Origin: Streptomyces avicenniae
GTDB taxonomy: Bacteria; Actinomycetota; Actinomycetes; Streptomycetales; Streptomycetaceae
Length of the DNA: 64,000 nt
Direction: 5' to 3'
NCBI RefSeq assembly: GCF_000719135.1
Contig: NZ_JOEK01000001.1
Location: 434,001 to 498,000, forward strand
Made by a program: the position numbers and the translations under genes. This document shows, piece by piece, positions 16,684-28,290 of this stretch; the stretch's first letter is position 1; each line of letters starts with the position of its first letter. The notes under the pieces were generated by a model. That model was not told the DNA's origin and made no database searches. It saw only the letters and a list, made by a program, of their open reading frames with translations.

Positions 16684-17348
16684 GCGCCCCCATGAGCACC
16701 CGCATCCTCGTCGTGGACAACTACGACAGCTTCGTCTACAACCTCGTGCAGTACCTCCACCAACTCGGTGCCGAGTGCGAGGTGCTGCGCAACGACGCGG
16801 TCGTGCCCGAGCACGTCACCGAGGGCGGCTTCGCGGGCGTCCTGCTCTCCCCAGGGCCAGGGACGCCCGAACAGGCGGGCGTCTGCATCGACATGATCCG
16901 CCACTGCGACGCCACGGGCACGCCGGTCTTCGGCGTCTGCCTGGGGATGCAGGCCATGGCCGTGGCCTACGGCGGGATCGTCGGCCGCGCGCCCGAGCTG
17001 CTGCACGGGAAGACGTCTCCCGTCACGCACACCGGCGAAGGCGTCTTCGCCGGGCTGCCGAGCCCCCTGACCGTGACGCGCTACCACTCGCTCGCGGTCG
17101 AGGTCGCCACCGTGCCGCCCGTGCTCGACGTCACCGCGACCACGGCGGGCGGGGTCATCATGGGGCTGCGCCACCGCGAACGGCCGGTCGAGGGCGTCCA
17201 GTTCCACCCCGAGTCCGTCCTCACCGAGGGCGGCCACCGCATGCTGGCCAACTGGCTCACGGTCTGCGGCGCCCAGGGCGCGGTCGAGCGCTCGCACGGC
17301 CTGGCCCCCGTCGTGGGAGCGGTCGGCCGACAGGAGTCGGCGGCGTGA
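16680..17348 (+). CDS. pabA: glutamine amidotransferase, aminodeoxychorismate/anthranilate synthase component II
   Basis: This 222-residue class I glutamine amidotransferase has LSPGPGTPEQAG (oxyanion region), the nucleophile Cys87 in GVCLGMQA, and the catalytic His176/Glu178 in FHPES. It supplies ammonia to a chorismate-using partner for p-aminobenzoate (folate) or tryptophan synthesis; the synthase subunit is not in this window. In mycobacteria the equivalent gene (trpG/pabA) sits beside pknB, but here it lies some 4 kb from it. ATG 16680 overlaps the preceding stop; a second ATG four codons on is possible. Confidence 0.92.
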   Translation: MSAPMSTRILVVDNYDSFVYNLVQYLHQLGAECEVLRNDAVVPEHVTEGGFAGVLLSPGPGTPEQAGVCIDMIRHCDATGTPVFGVCLGMQAMAVAYGGIVGRAPELLHGKTSPVTHTGEGVFAGLPSPLTVTRYHSLAVEVATVPPVLDVTATTAGGVIMGLRHRERPVEGVQFHPESVLTEGGHRMLANWLTVCGAQGAVERSHGLAPVVGAVGRQESAA

Positions 17349-18622
17349 CACACGGCCGCCCGGAGGACGCGCCGTACCCCGCGTCCTCCGGCGAACAGCC
17401 GCCCCCACCCCCACGGGACGCCCCGGCGCACGCGCAGGACCTCCCCGCCGCGCTCCCCGGCACCGGCATACCCGCGCGCCGCGCCACCTCGGGCAGGCAC
17501 GCGGGACCGCCGGAGGAACCGGCCGACTTCCCCACCCAGGTCCTCGACCTCACGCCCCCGCCGCCCGACCCGGCGCACCGGGCACCCGACGCCCCCACGC
17601 GGGACGCCGTACCCGCCCCGCCCGACGACCTGACGCCCCCGCAGGAGCGCGACCACGCCACGGTCGGCCTGCGCCGCCCCGCGGACCTCACCGCGCCCGC
17701 CCCCGCGCTCACACCCGTCCCCGACACCACCGGCGGCCGGGCCGCGCGCCGCCGCGCCGCGCAGGGCGGCCGTGGCGGCGCGCGCCGCCGGGCGGGGCAC
17801 GGCGGGGACGCGCCCCCGCCGCCCCCGCCCCGGCCGACCGGCGCGGTGGACGGCGAGGTGACCGGTGGCCGCGCGGCGCGCCGCCGCGCGGCGAAGGCAG
17901 CCGCGAAGGCCGCCCGGCAGACCGGCACCGCGATCAGCAACGTCATCGGCGAGCTGTTCATCACCACGGGCGCCGTCCTCCTCCTCTTCGTCGTCTACCA
18001 GCTGTGGTGGACGAACGTCGAGGCCCGCGCGCACGCGCGGCACGAGGCGGACTCCCTCCAGGAGCAGTGGGAGACCCCGGGCGACGGCGAGGGAGCCGGG
18101 GACGCCCCCGACCCCCGCGCCCCTGGCGCCTTCTCGCCCGGCGAGGGCTTCGCCATCCTCTACATCCCGACCCTCGACGTCCGCGTCGCCATCGCGCAGG
18201 GCGTGGACGAGGAGGCGGTCCTCGACAACGGCCTGGTCGGCCACTACACCGAGGCCGACGGGCTGCCGACGGCGATGCCCTGGGACGAGCAGGGGAACGT
18301 CGGCCTCGCCGGTCACCGCAACACGCACGGCGAGCCGTTCCGCTACATCAACCAGCTCGACCCGGGCGACCCGATCGTCATCGAGACCGAGGACGCCTAC
18401 TTCACCTACGAGATGTCCAGCCGGCTGGACTCCACCTCGCCGTCGAACGTCGCCGTCCTGAACGCCGTCCCCGAGCAGGGCGGGTTCAGCGAGCCGGGGC
18501 GCTACATCACGCTGACGACGTGCACGCCGGAGTTCACCTCCACGTACCGGCTGATCGTCTGGGGCGAACTGACCGAAGAGCGGCCTCGTAGCGAAGGGAA
18601 GCCGGATGCCCTCGTCCAGTGA
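17345..18622 (+). CDS. class E sortase (first of two)
   Basis: This 425-residue protein starts with a long Pro/Arg-rich cytoplasmic region (about 1-185), then one membrane helix (about 200-220), then the sortase domain. The catalytic His324 is in GLAGHRNTHG, Cys393 is in LTTCTPEF, and Arg402 is in TYRLIVWGEL. Class E sortases in Streptomyces anchor LAXTG proteins such as the long chaplins, so this is likely the SrtE1 type or its partner. The GTG start overlaps the pabA stop, and the gene overlaps the second sortase by 17 bases. No sortase substrate was seen in the window. Confidence 0.92.
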   Translation: MTHGRPEDAPYPASSGEQPPPPPRDAPAHAQDLPAALPGTGIPARRATSGRHAGPPEEPADFPTQVLDLTPPPPDPAHRAPDAPTRDAVPAPPDDLTPPQERDHATVGLRRPADLTAPAPALTPVPDTTGGRAARRRAAQGGRGGARRRAGHGGDAPPPPPPRPTGAVDGEVTGGRAARRRAAKAAAKAARQTGTAISNVIGELFITTGAVLLLFVVYQLWWTNVEARAHARHEADSLQEQWETPGDGEGAGDAPDPRAPGAFSPGEGFAILYIPTLDVRVAIAQGVDEEAVLDNGLVGHYTEADGLPTAMPWDEQGNVGLAGHRNTHGEPFRYINQLDPGDPIVIETEDAYFTYEMSSRLDSTSPSNVAVLNAVPEQGGFSEPGRYITLTTCTPEFTSTYRLIVWGELTEERPRSEGKPDALVQ

Positions 18623-19496
18623 ACCGGACGGCCCGCCGGAGGAACCGGCCGCCGCCCCCACCGAGACGGACACCGTCACGGCCACCACGGAACCCGACAG
18701 CGCCGACAGCGCCGACAGCGCCGACAGCACGGAGGAGCCTGAAGCCCCCGAGGAAACCCCGGAAGCCCCCGCGCCACGGCCCGTGAGCCCGGTCAGGCGC
18801 CGCGTCGCGCTCGCCGTGGGCGTCGCGGGCGAGTTGCTGATCACGGCGGGCGTCGTCCTCGCCCTCTTCGTCGCGTACTCCCTGTGGTGGACCAATGTCG
18901 TCGCCAACCAGGAGGCCAGGGAGGACAGCGACGCCGTCAGGGAGCACTGGGCGGCCGACGACGACCCGGACGGCGAGGACGCCACCGTCCCGCGCGCGTA
19001 CGAGCCGGAGGACGGCATCGGCTTCCTCCATGTCCCCGCGATGAGCGACGACGAGATCCTCGTCAAGGAGGGCACCGGGCTCGACGTGCTCAACGGCGGT
19101 GTGGCGGGCTACTACGACGAGCCCGTCGAGTCGGCGATGCCCTGGGACGACGAGGGCAACTTCTCGCTCGCCGCCCACCGCGACGGCCACGGCGCCCGCT
19201 TCCACGCGATCGACCGCATCGAGGAGGGCGACCCGATCGTCTTCGAGACGCAGAACACCTGGTACGTGTACCGGACGTTCGCCGTCCTGCCCGAGACCTC
19301 GAAGTTCAACACCGAGGTCCTCGCGCCGGTCCCCGAGGAGTCGGGCGCCACCGAGGCGGGCCGCTACATCACGTTGACGACCTGCACGCCGGTCTACACG
19401 TCGCGGCACCGCTACATCGTCTGGGGGGAACTGGAGCGCACCGAACCGGTGGACGCCGACCGGACCCCGCCCGCGGAGCTGCTCGACGCCTCCTGA
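18606..19496 (+). CDS. class E sortase (second of two)
   Basis: This 296-residue protein has an acidic N-terminus containing a tandem SAD repeat (nucleotides about 18695-18730), one membrane helix (about 73-95), and a sortase domain. His191 is in SLAAHRDGHG, Cys260 is in LTTCTPVY, and Arg269 is in RHRYIVWGEL. It is clearly a paralogue of the preceding gene, sharing the helix context and catalytic motifs but with a much shorter N-terminus. It probably works in parallel or in series on cell-wall-anchored aerial-surface proteins. ATG 18606 lies inside the upstream gene, suggesting coupled translation. Confidence 0.92.
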   Translation: MPSSSEPDGPPEEPAAAPTETDTVTATTEPDSADSADSADSTEEPEAPEETPEAPAPRPVSPVRRRVALAVGVAGELLITAGVVLALFVAYSLWWTNVVANQEAREDSDAVREHWAADDDPDGEDATVPRAYEPEDGIGFLHVPAMSDDEILVKEGTGLDVLNGGVAGYYDEPVESAMPWDDEGNFSLAAHRDGHGARFHAIDRIEEGDPIVFETQNTWYVYRTFAVLPETSKFNTEVLAPVPEESGATEAGRYITLTTCTPVYTSRHRYIVWGELERTEPVDADRTPPAELLDAS

Positions 19497-19545
19497 CCCC
19501 GCGCCACGCCACAGGCGGGGCGAGAAGGGGTGAGGAGGTGGGTTG

Positions 19546-19618
19546 TGGAGCCTAGGAGAGTCGAACTCCTGACATCCGCCATGCAAAGACGGCGCTCTAC
19601 CAACTGAGCTAAGGCCCC
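19546..19618 (-). tRNA. tRNA-Ala (anticodon TGC)
   Basis: The minus strand reads a 73-base cloverleaf with acceptor GGGGCCT/AGGCTCC, D-arm AGCTCAGTTGGTAGAGC, anticodon loop TTTGCAT (anticodon TGC), T-loop GTTCGAC, and discriminator A. CCA is not encoded (the next bases are CAA), so a CCA-adding enzyme such as the one at 50.3 kb is needed. The gyrA-tRNA-Ile-tRNA-Ala neighbourhood is conserved in actinobacteria. Confidence 0.97.
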
Positions 19619-19776
19619 GCGACCGCTTCCGGAAGTCCGGGGAACGGCCGAGGACCAGGGTACCCAATCCGCCCGCCGGATACCGACCGGGTATCGCCCC
19701 GGGTACGGGTCCCTCCGTAGGATGACGCGCAGCTTCGCTCACGTGAAGCGATCAGGGGAGAACAGGGGAGACACCG

Positions 19777-20337
19777 ATGGACGCAACACAGCAGGAGTCC
19801 ACAGAGAAGGCGAGAGAGCAGCAGACGACCTGGTACGGCGAACCGCTCGGGACGCTCTTCCGCAGGCTGATCGCGGACCTCGGCCTCAACCAGGCACGAC
19901 TGGCGGTGGTTCTGGGCCTCTCGGCGCCCATGCTGTCGCAGCTCATGAGCGGGCAACGCGCGAAGATCGGCAATCCGGCCGTCGTCCAGCGCGTCCGCTC
20001 GCTCCAGGATCTGGCCGCGGAAGTCAGAGGCGGTCGCATCAGCGCGGCCGAGGCGACGGCCGCCATGGACGAGATCCGCCGCACCGCGGGCGGGAACGTT
20101 CTCAGCCCCAACTCGACGGCCACCAGACCCGGTTCGGTGGGAGTCCCGGCCAATCCGACGAAACGCGTGGTCCGCGAGATCCAGGCGCTGCTCAGGTCGG
20201 TCTCCGACGCGGGCGAGATCCAGAGCGCGTCCCGCCTGCTCGCGGAGAGCCACCCGGAACTGGCCGAGTTCCTGCGGGTCTACGGCATCGCGCGTACCCG
20301 CGAGGCCGTCGAGCACTACGAGCACCACCAGGGCTGA
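19777..20337 (+). CDS. helix-turn-helix DNA-binding protein
   Basis: This 186-residue protein has an N-terminal Gln-rich start and an HTH domain (about residues 25-85). It shows LFRRLIADLGLNQARLAVVLGLS and APMLSQLMSGQRAKIG, an XRE-like fold. The C-terminal half (about 130-186) contains VREIQALLRSV and LAEFLRVYGIARTREAVEHY, probably a helical oligomerisation domain. It is presumably a transcription factor, though its targets are not evident. It has GGGGAGA upstream and a strong hairpin just after the stop. I associate it with a conserved streptomycete gene near gyrA, but no specific function is known to me. Confidence 0.8.
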   Translation: MDATQQESTEKAREQQTTWYGEPLGTLFRRLIADLGLNQARLAVVLGLSAPMLSQLMSGQRAKIGNPAVVQRVRSLQDLAAEVRGGRISAAEATAAMDEIRRTAGGNVLSPNSTATRPGSVGVPANPTKRVVREIQALLRSVSDAGEIQSASRLLAESHPELAEFLRVYGIARTREAVEHYEHHQG

Positions 20338-20344
20338 CACGACG

Positions 20345-20374
20345 GCGGTGCACGACGACGGCGTCGTGCACCGC
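20345..20374 (+). terminator. hairpin terminator after the HTH gene
   Basis: GCGGTGCACGACG (20345-20357) and CGTCGTGCACCGC (20362-20374) form a perfect 13-base stem with a 4-base loop, starting eight bases after the stop codon. There is no T-run. Confidence 0.75.
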
Positions 20375-20500
20375 GGACAGCACCCACGCGCGCCCCGCCC
20401 TTTCGCAGTCGCACATGACAGCACCTCCCGGTCCCCCGCCGCGGAGGCGGCGGAAGGGGCCAGGAGGCGCGTTGTGTGTCTCGTGGGTGTCGGGGGTCCT

Positions 20501-20638
20501 TCAGGCCCCGGCGGACCCGGACGGCACGGAGTCCGTCGCCTCGGTCCACAGGTCCTGCTCAGCCTTGTCCGCCTGGATCTGGCGGTACACGAGCAGACCG
20601 GCCACAGCGGCCAGGGCGACCAGGAGCAGCTTCTTCAC
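20501..20638 (-). CDS. DLW-39 family small membrane protein
   Basis: A 45-residue protein starting VKKLLLVALAAVAGLLVY is encoded from GTG 20638 to TGA at 20501-20503. One membrane helix (about 3-18) is followed by RQIQADKAEQDLWTEATDSV, which carries the DLW motif of the actinobacterial DLW-39 family. ACGAGG precedes the start. Its function is unknown. It lies between the tRNA-Ile gene and the HTH regulator, the usual place for this family near gyrA. Confidence 0.85.
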   Translation of the reverse strand: MKKLLLVALAAVAGLLVYRQIQADKAEQDLWTEATDSVPSGSAGA

Positions 20639-20716
20639 CGCGCTACCTCGTCCTTCTTCAAACGTGATCGGATCGTCTGGCGCCCGATGATACCCAATCG
20701 TGTCCTGACACGAAGA

Positions 20717-20753
20717 GCCCGGCCCGGCGGAGGACGTCTCCGCCGGGCCGGGC
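20717..20753. terminator. long hairpin between tRNA-Ile and the DLW-39 gene
   Basis: GCCCGGCCCGGCGGAG (20717-20732) and its exact complement (20738-20753) form a 16-base perfect stem with loop GACGT. It lies eight bases after the tRNA 3' end on the minus strand and should terminate the tRNA transcript. Confidence 0.8.
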
Positions 20754-20760
20754 GACGCGG

Positions 20761-20834
20761 TGGGGCTAACAGGACTTGAACCTGTGGCCTCATCCTTATC
20801 AGGGATGCGCTCTAACCATCTGAGCTATAGCCCC
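20761..20834 (-). tRNA. tRNA-Ile (anticodon GAT)
   Basis: The minus strand reads a 74-base cloverleaf. The acceptor is GGGGCTA/TAGCCCC with discriminator A, the D-arm is AGCTCAGATGGTTAGAGC, the anticodon loop CTGATAA gives GAT, and the T-loop is GTTCAAG. CCA is not encoded (the next bases are CCG). Confidence 0.97.
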
Positions 20835-20887
20835 GCGCGGATGAAAGGCTAGCGCATGCCTGGCCCGCTCCCCAAATCGGTTGAGCA

Positions 20888-20910
20888 CCGCCCGGCTCGG
20901 CACCGGGCGG
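20888..20910 (-). terminator. hairpin after DUF3566, end of the gyrBA transcript
   Basis: CCGCCCGG (20888-20895) and CCGGGCGG (20903-20910) pair over eight bases with a 7-base loop. The hairpin lies four bases after the DUF3566 stop on the minus strand. Confidence 0.6.
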
Positions 20911-20914
20911 CCGA

Positions 20915-21616
20915 CTACTCGTCCTCCGCCAGGGTCACTTCGACGCCGCCGACGAAGCCGGCCGACAGGTTGTAGATGAACGCGCCCAGCGTCGCCAGCG
21001 CCGTCGCGAGCACGACGTCGATCACGGCGATCACAGACGTGAACAGCATCACCCGGGACAGCGAGAGGAAGCCGACGAGGTCGAAGCCGCTCTCGGTGTC
21101 CGTCTCGGTCGCCTCGCTGATGGTGTCGCCGATGGTGGTGAAGACGCCCATCGCGTCCATGACCATCCACAGCAGGCTCACGGCGATGACCGTGCAGATG
21201 CCCAGGGCGATCGACAGCAGGAAGCTGACCTTCATCACCGACCACGGATCGGCCCTCGCGACCCGCAGACGGGCCTTGCGCGTCCGCGGGACCGTACGGG
21301 CGCCCGTACGCGCCACGCGCTGCGCCGGGCCGCCCTGACCCTGCTGGGGGCCCACCGTGGGGGCGCCGCCAGGCGGCGACGGGTACGCCTGCGGCGGGTG
21401 GTAGCCGCCCTGTCCCTGACCCTGCGGGTACTGGTCCGTGGGTCTGGCGCTGGTCATCGTGGTCCCCCCACGGGTCGCTTTACGGGATCTGGTCCGGGCG
21501 CGGCTGCCCCCGGAGACTTCGCCACGGGCGCCGCCGCCCGGTGGGACGCCTGGTGGGGCGGGCGGGGGTCCGTCGTTCCCCGCCCCGCCGCCGGAGGCGC
21601 CCGTGGCTTCACTCAC
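20915..21616 (-). CDS. DUF3566 domain membrane protein
   Basis: This 233-residue protein has a disordered Gly/Pro/Gln-rich N-terminal half (about 1-105) and a C-terminal DUF3566 domain. The domain has two membrane helices (VSFLLSIALGICTVIAVSLLW near 130 and MLFTSVIAVIDVVLATALAT near 190) and ends in an acidic tail. The gene follows gyrA by three bases, as Rv0007 follows gyrA in M. tuberculosis, so the two are co-transcribed. The start is GTG 21616; an internal ATG after the RSRKATRGG stretch is an alternative. The function is unknown. Confidence 0.88.
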   Translation of the reverse strand: MSEATGASGGGAGNDGPPPAPPGVPPGGGARGEVSGGSRARTRSRKATRGGTTMTSARPTDQYPQGQGQGGYHPPQAYPSPPGGAPTVGPQQGQGGPAQRVARTGARTVPRTRKARLRVARADPWSVMKVSFLLSIALGICTVIAVSLLWMVMDAMGVFTTIGDTISEATETDTESGFDLVGFLSLSRVMLFTSVIAVIDVVLATALATLGAFIYNLSAGFVGGVEVTLAEDE

Positions 21617-21619
21617 GCG

Positions 21620-24232
<2,613 letters not shown>

Positions 24233-24281
24233 CTCGGTCCGATTCCTTTCGGCTGCTGTGGGGAGGCGGTCGTCGTCCTGC

Positions 24282-26312
24282 TCAGATGTCCAGGAAGCGG
24301 ACGTCCTTGGCGTTGCGCTGGATGAACGAGCGCCTGGCCTCCACGTCCTCGCCCATGAGGATCGAGAACAGGTCGTCGGCCGCGGCGGCGTCGTCCAGCG
24401 TCACCTGGCGCAGCACGCGGAGGGCCTGGTCCATGGTGGTGACCCGCAGCTCCTCGGCGTTCATCTCGCCGAGGCCCTTGAAACGCTGGATGGAGTCCTC
24501 GCGGATGCGCTTGCCGCGCTCGCGGCCGAGCTGGATGAGGCTGTCGCGTTCGCGGTCGGAGTAGGCGTACTCCCACTCCTCCCGGCCCCACTTGATCTTG
24601 TAGAGGGGAGGCTGGGAGAGGAACACGTGCCCGGCCTCCACGAGCGGGCGCATGAAGCGGAAGAGCAGGGTCAGCAGCAGCGTGTTGATGTGCTGGCCAT
24701 CGACGTCCGCGTCCGCCATCAGGATGATCTTGTGATAGCGGAGCTTCGTGATGTCGAAGTCCTCGTGGATGCCGGTGCCGAAGGCGGAGATGAGGGCCTG
24801 GACCTCGGTGTTCTGCAGCACCCGGTCGATGCGGGCCTTCTCCACGTTCAGGATCTTGCCGCGGATCGGCAGGATGGCCTGGTACTGGGGGTCGCGACCG
24901 GCCTTGGCGCTGCCGCCCGCCGAGTCGCCCTCGACGATGAAGATCTCGCAGCGGACCGCGTCGTTCGACTGGCAGTCGCTCAGCTTGCCCGGCAGCGACG
25001 CCGTCTCCAGCAGGCCCTTGCGGCGGGTGAGGTCACGGGCCTTGCGGGCGGCGACGCGCGCGGTGGCCGCCTGGACGCTCTTGCGGATGATGTCCGCGGC
25101 CTCGGAGGGGTTGCGGTCGAGCCAGTCGCCGAAGTGCTCGTGGACGATCTTCTGGACGAACGTCTTGGCCTCGGTGTTGCCGAGCTTCGTCTTCGTCTGG
25201 CCCTCGAACTGGGGCTCGCCGAGCTTGACGGAGATGATCGCGGTCAGGCCCTCGCGGATGTCCTCACCGGTCAGGTTGTCGTCCTTCTCGCGCAGGAGCT
25301 TCTTGTCGCGCGCGTACCGGTTCACGAGGCCGGTCAGCGCGGCGCGGAAGCCCTCCTCGTGCGTGCCGCCCTCGTGCGTGTGGATCGTGTTGGCGAAGCT
25401 GTAGACGCCCTCGGTGTACTGGGCGTTCCACTGCATCGCGATCTCCACGGAGATCTTGCGCTCCGTGTCCTCGGCCGCGATCTCGATCACGGACGGGTGG
25501 ATCATCTCGCCCTTGCGGGAGTTGAGATGGCGCACGAAGTCGGCGATGCCGCCGTCGTAGTGGTACGTGACGGTCCGCGGCTTGTCGTGGCCGTCGCCGT
25601 CCGCCGAGTCGGCGCCCGCGGTCTGCTTCGCGGCCTCGCGCTCGTCGGTGAGCCGGAGGGTGAGGCCCCGGTTGAGGAACGCCATCTCCTGGAAGCGGCG
25701 GGACAGGGTCTCGAAGGAGTAGACCGTCGTCTCGAAGATGTCGCCGTCGGCCCAGAACGTGACGGTGGTGCCCGTCTCGGTGGTGGGCTCGTTCCGCTGG
25801 AGGGGGGCCGTCGGGACGCCGAGCGCGTAGTCCTGCGTCCAGCGGTAGCCGTCCCGGCGCACCTCGACGGCGACGCGCTTCGACAGCGCGTTCACGACGG
25901 AGACGCCCACGCCGTGCAGACCGCCGGAGACCGCGTACCCGCCGCCGCCGAACTTGCCGCCCGCGTGCAGGACCGTGAGGACGACCTCGACGGCCGGCTT
26001 GCCCTCGGAGGGGACCATGCCCACGGGGATGCCCCGACCGTTGTCCACGACGCGTACGCCGCCGTCCGCGAGGAGCGTGACGTCGATGGCGTCGGCGTGA
26101 CCCGCGAGGGCCTCGTCCACCGAGTTGTCCACGACCTCGTAGACCAGGTGGTGGAGGCCGCGCTCGCCGGTCGAGCCGATGTACATGCCGGGCCGCTTCC
26201 GGACCGCGTCCAGCCCCTCCAGCACCGTGATCGCGCTGGCGTCGTAGGAGGAACCGTCCGCGGGCTCGGCGGGGGTCGGTGTGGTGTTGTTGGCATCGCC
26301 GGAATCGGCCAC
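24282..26312 (-). CDS. gyrB: DNA gyrase subunit B
   Basis: This 676-residue GyrB has the GHKL ATPase motifs [23 protein letters not shown] and [15 protein letters not shown], a transducer domain, and a TOPRIM domain with [14 protein letters not shown] and DADVDGQHI. The start is GTG 26312, preceded by AAAGGG, giving an N-terminus [11 protein letters not shown] ahead of the conserved [16 protein letters not shown]. Further upstream in-frame starts exist, but would add about 60 residues of non-conserved sequence read through the promoter region. GyrB pairs with GyrA encoded next. Confidence 0.97.
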   Translation of the reverse strand: MADSGDANNTTPTPAEPADGSSYDASAITVLEGLDAVRKRPGMYIGSTGERGLHHLVYEVVDNSVDEALAGHADAIDVTLLADGGVRVVDNGRGIPVGMVPSEGKPAVEVVLTVLHAGGKFGGGGYAVSGGLHGVGVSVVNALSKRVAVEVRRDGYRWTQDYALGVPTAPLQRNEPTTETGTTVTFWADGDIFETTVYSFETLSRRFQEMAFLNRGLTLRLTDEREAAKQTAGADSADGDGHDKPRTVTYHYDGGIADFVRHLNSRKGEMIHPSVIEIAAEDTERKISVEIAMQWNAQYTEGVYSFANTIHTHEGGTHEEGFRAALTGLVNRYARDKKLLREKDDNLTGEDIREGLTAIISVKLGEPQFEGQTKTKLGNTEAKTFVQKIVHEHFGDWLDRNPSEAADIIRKSVQAATARVAARKARDLTRRKGLLETASLPGKLSDCQSNDAVRCEIFIVEGDSAGGSAKAGRDPQYQAILPIRGKILNVEKARIDRVLQNTEVQALISAFGTGIHEDFDITKLRYHKIILMADADVDGQHINTLLLTLLFRFMRPLVEAGHVFLSQPPLYKIKWGREEWEYAYSDRERDSLIQLGRERGKRIREDSIQRFKGLGEMNAEELRVTTMDQALRVLRQVTLDDAAAADDLFSILMGEDVEARRSFIQRNAKDVRFLDI

Positions 26313-26596
26313 GAAGCGCCCTTTCTGGCACAGCACGAGCCAACTCCGGCAAAGAGGAGCGGCTGTGGCGTTCGACATGGTCCGCAACGGGGCGGGTTGG
26401 TCCAGTCTACCGGTAGCGCAAACCGTAGTGGCTGTTTCCGGGCCCCTCAGTCCGCATGTGCCGCCCTGAACCGGCATGCGATGACTCCCCATATGTGGGA
26501 CCGGCCCCAGATCGGCTCACGGCGGCGCTCAGCGCTTCCGCCTGTCAACGATCTGCGAACGTGACCGGCATCACTTCCGCACCGCCCGGCGGCCGG
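26313..26596 (-). promoter_or_regulatory. gene-free gyrB promoter region
   Basis: 284 bases separate the DUF721 stop from the gyrB start. TAGACT and TTGCGC occur on the minus strand but with incorrect spacing for a standard -35/-10 pair, so no promoter is assigned. No strong hairpin was seen. Confidence 0.3.
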
Positions 26597-27163
26597 TCAG
26601 CCATAGGTGTCCCCGGGCCCCCGGCTGCCCGGCGCGCGCAGCCTCCCCGGCGTGCGCGCCGGTCCCGAGGGCCCCAGGACCTTGATCGCGCTGACGGTCC
26701 CCTGGCCCAGGTCCGCGCTGAGACGGCGCAGGAGCTGGGGCGTGAGCAGCCGCAGCTGCGTCGCCCACGCCGTCGCGTCGCACCGGACGGTGAGGACGCG
26801 CGTCTCCTCGTCGTAGGCCTCGGGCGCGCAGTGCTGCGCGACCTCGGGCCCGACCAGGTCCGGCCAGCGGCCGAGGACGCCCCCGACCGCGAGCGGCATC
26901 TCCCAGCCGCGTTCGGCGCTCAGCCGCTCCATCGCGGCGCCGAGCGGCAGGGGATCGCGGCCGTCGGCGCGCGCCCCGGAGCGCAGGCCGCCCCGCCGCG
27001 CCTGCTTCCACTGCTGGGTCATCGCGCCCCGCGCCCGCGCCTGCTCGCGCGCCGCGCGCAGGGCCACGCGCGCCAGATCGACGCCGGACAGCTCCGGGGC
27101 CGCGCCCCGGCCGTCCGGCGTGCCGGGCACGTCCCCCGGGGGGCGGCCGTCGGCGTCACTCAC
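26597..27163 (-). CDS. DUF721/DciA family protein
   Basis: This 188-residue protein has a disordered N-terminus and a central DUF721 domain (about residues 70-165) with [37 protein letters not shown] and [13 protein letters not shown]721 includes DciA, the ancestral replicative-helicase loader of bacteria lacking DnaC/DnaI, so this is likely the helicase-loading factor. It overlaps the recF end by eight bases (GTG start at 27163), and the recF-DUF721-gyrB order is conserved in actinobacteria (Rv0004 in M. tuberculosis). Confidence 0.88.
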   Translation of the reverse strand: MSDADGRPPGDVPGTPDGRGAAPELSGVDLARVALRAAREQARARGAMTQQWKQARRGGLRSGARADGRDPLPLGAAMERLSAERGWEMPLAVGGVLGRWPDLVGPEVAQHCAPEAYDEETRVLTVRCDATAWATQLRLLTPQLLRRLSADLGQGTVSAIKVLGPSGPARTPGRLRAPGSRGPGDTYG

Positions 27164-28283
27164 GCTCCACCTGCCCGTCCGCCACCGCGAAACGCGCCCC
27201 GGCCAGGGTCGCGGGCACGTCCTGCGGCACCGCGGCCGTCACGAGGACCTGCTCGCCCGGCCCGACCAGCTCGGCCAGCCGCTCCCGGCGCCGCCCGTCC
27301 AGCTCGGCGAAGACGTCGTCGAGCACCAGCACCGGCTCCGGCCCCTCGTCCTTCAGCAGCGCGAAGGACGCCAGCCGCAGGGCGAGAGCGAACGACCACG
27401 ACTCCCCGTGGCTCGCGTAGCCGCGGGCCGGGAGGTCGCCCAGGCGCAGGAGGAGGTCGTCCCGGTGCGGGCCGACGAGCGTCACCCCGCGTTCGATCTC
27501 CTGCGGCCTGGCCTCCCCGAGGGCCGCGAGCAGCACCTCGTACAGCTCCTCGCGCGTGCCGACCCCGGGCGTCTCACCGGCCGATGAGCGGTACTCCAGG
27601 GCGACCGGGCCGCCGCCGGGCGCCAGTTCCTCGTACGCCTTGTCGGTCAGCGGGCGCAGCGCGGTGACGAGGCTCAGCCGCTGGGCGAGCAGCTCGGCGC
27701 CCGAGCGGGCGAGGTGCTGGTCCCAGACGTCGAGGGTGGTCAGGTCGGCGCCGCGGCCACCGTGGCGGCGGGCCGTCGCGGCCGACTTCAGCAGGGTGTT
27801 GCGCTGTTTGAGGACCCGCTCGTAGTCCGCCCTGACGCCCGCGAGCCGGGGCGTACGCGCCATCACCAGCTCGTCGAGGAAGCGCCGCCGCTCCCCCGGG
27901 TCGCCCTTCACCAGGTGCAGGTCCTCCGGGGCGAACAGGACGGTCCTCACGACGCCGAGGATGTCGCGGGGGCGCACCTGGGTCGAGCGGTTGAGCCGTG
28001 CGCGGTTGGCGCGTCCCGGGTTCAGCTCCAGCTCGACGAGCTGCGCGCGTTCCCCCTCGGTCACCGCGGCGCGGACGACGGCCCGTTCGGCGCCCATCCG
28101 CACCAGCGGCGCGTCCGAGGCGACACGGTGGCTGCCGAGCGTCGCCAGGTAGCCGATGGCCTCGACGAGGTTGGTCTTGCCCTGGCCGTTGGGGCCGACG
28201 AAGGACGAGACTCCCGGGCCGAGTTCCACCTCGGCCCGGGGGTAGGACCTGAAGTCCACCAGCGACAGGTGCGTCACATGCAC
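27156..28283 (-). CDS. recF: DNA replication and repair protein RecF
   Basis: This 375-residue SMC-like ATPase has Walker [11 protein letters not shown] near residue 31, the signature region near 290, and Walker [12 protein letters not shown]. It acts in recombinational repair at gaps with RecO and RecR. The start is GTG 28283 (or the equivalent GTG two codons on), seven bases after gnd. It belongs to the dnaN-gnd-recF-DUF721 run. Confidence 0.96.
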   Translation of the reverse strand: MHVTHLSLVDFRSYPRAEVELGPGVSSFVGPNGQGKTNLVEAIGYLATLGSHRVASDAPLVRMGAERAVVRAAVTEGERAQLVELELNPGRANRARLNRSTQVRPRDILGVVRTVLFAPEDLHLVKGDPGERRRFLDELVMARTPRLAGVRADYERVLKQRNTLLKSAATARRHGGRGADLTTLDVWDQHLARSGAELLAQRLSLVTALRPLTDKAYEELAPGGGPVALEYRSSAGETPGVGTREELYEVLLAALGEARPQEIERGVTLVGPHRDDLLLRLGDLPARGYASHGESWSFALALRLASFALLKDEGPEPVLVLDDVFAELDGRRRERLAELVGPGEQVLVTAAVPQDVPATLAGARFAVADGQVERE

Positions 28284-28290
28284 GGCGGTG

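Noticed and set aside
18690..18735. Repeats of GACAGCGCC as a possible repeat element
   Set aside because: It is an in-frame SAD tripeptide expansion in the sortase N-terminus, not a mobile or CRISPR repeat.
19736..19757. CACGTG with partial symmetry (CGCTCACGTGAAGC) upstream of the HTH gene
   Set aside because: It differs from GTTTCACGTGAAAC at several positions, so it is not a credible parS.
26313..26492. Longer GyrB N-terminus
   Set aside because: It would add about 60 residues unlike any GyrB; GTG 26312 has a good site and a normal start.
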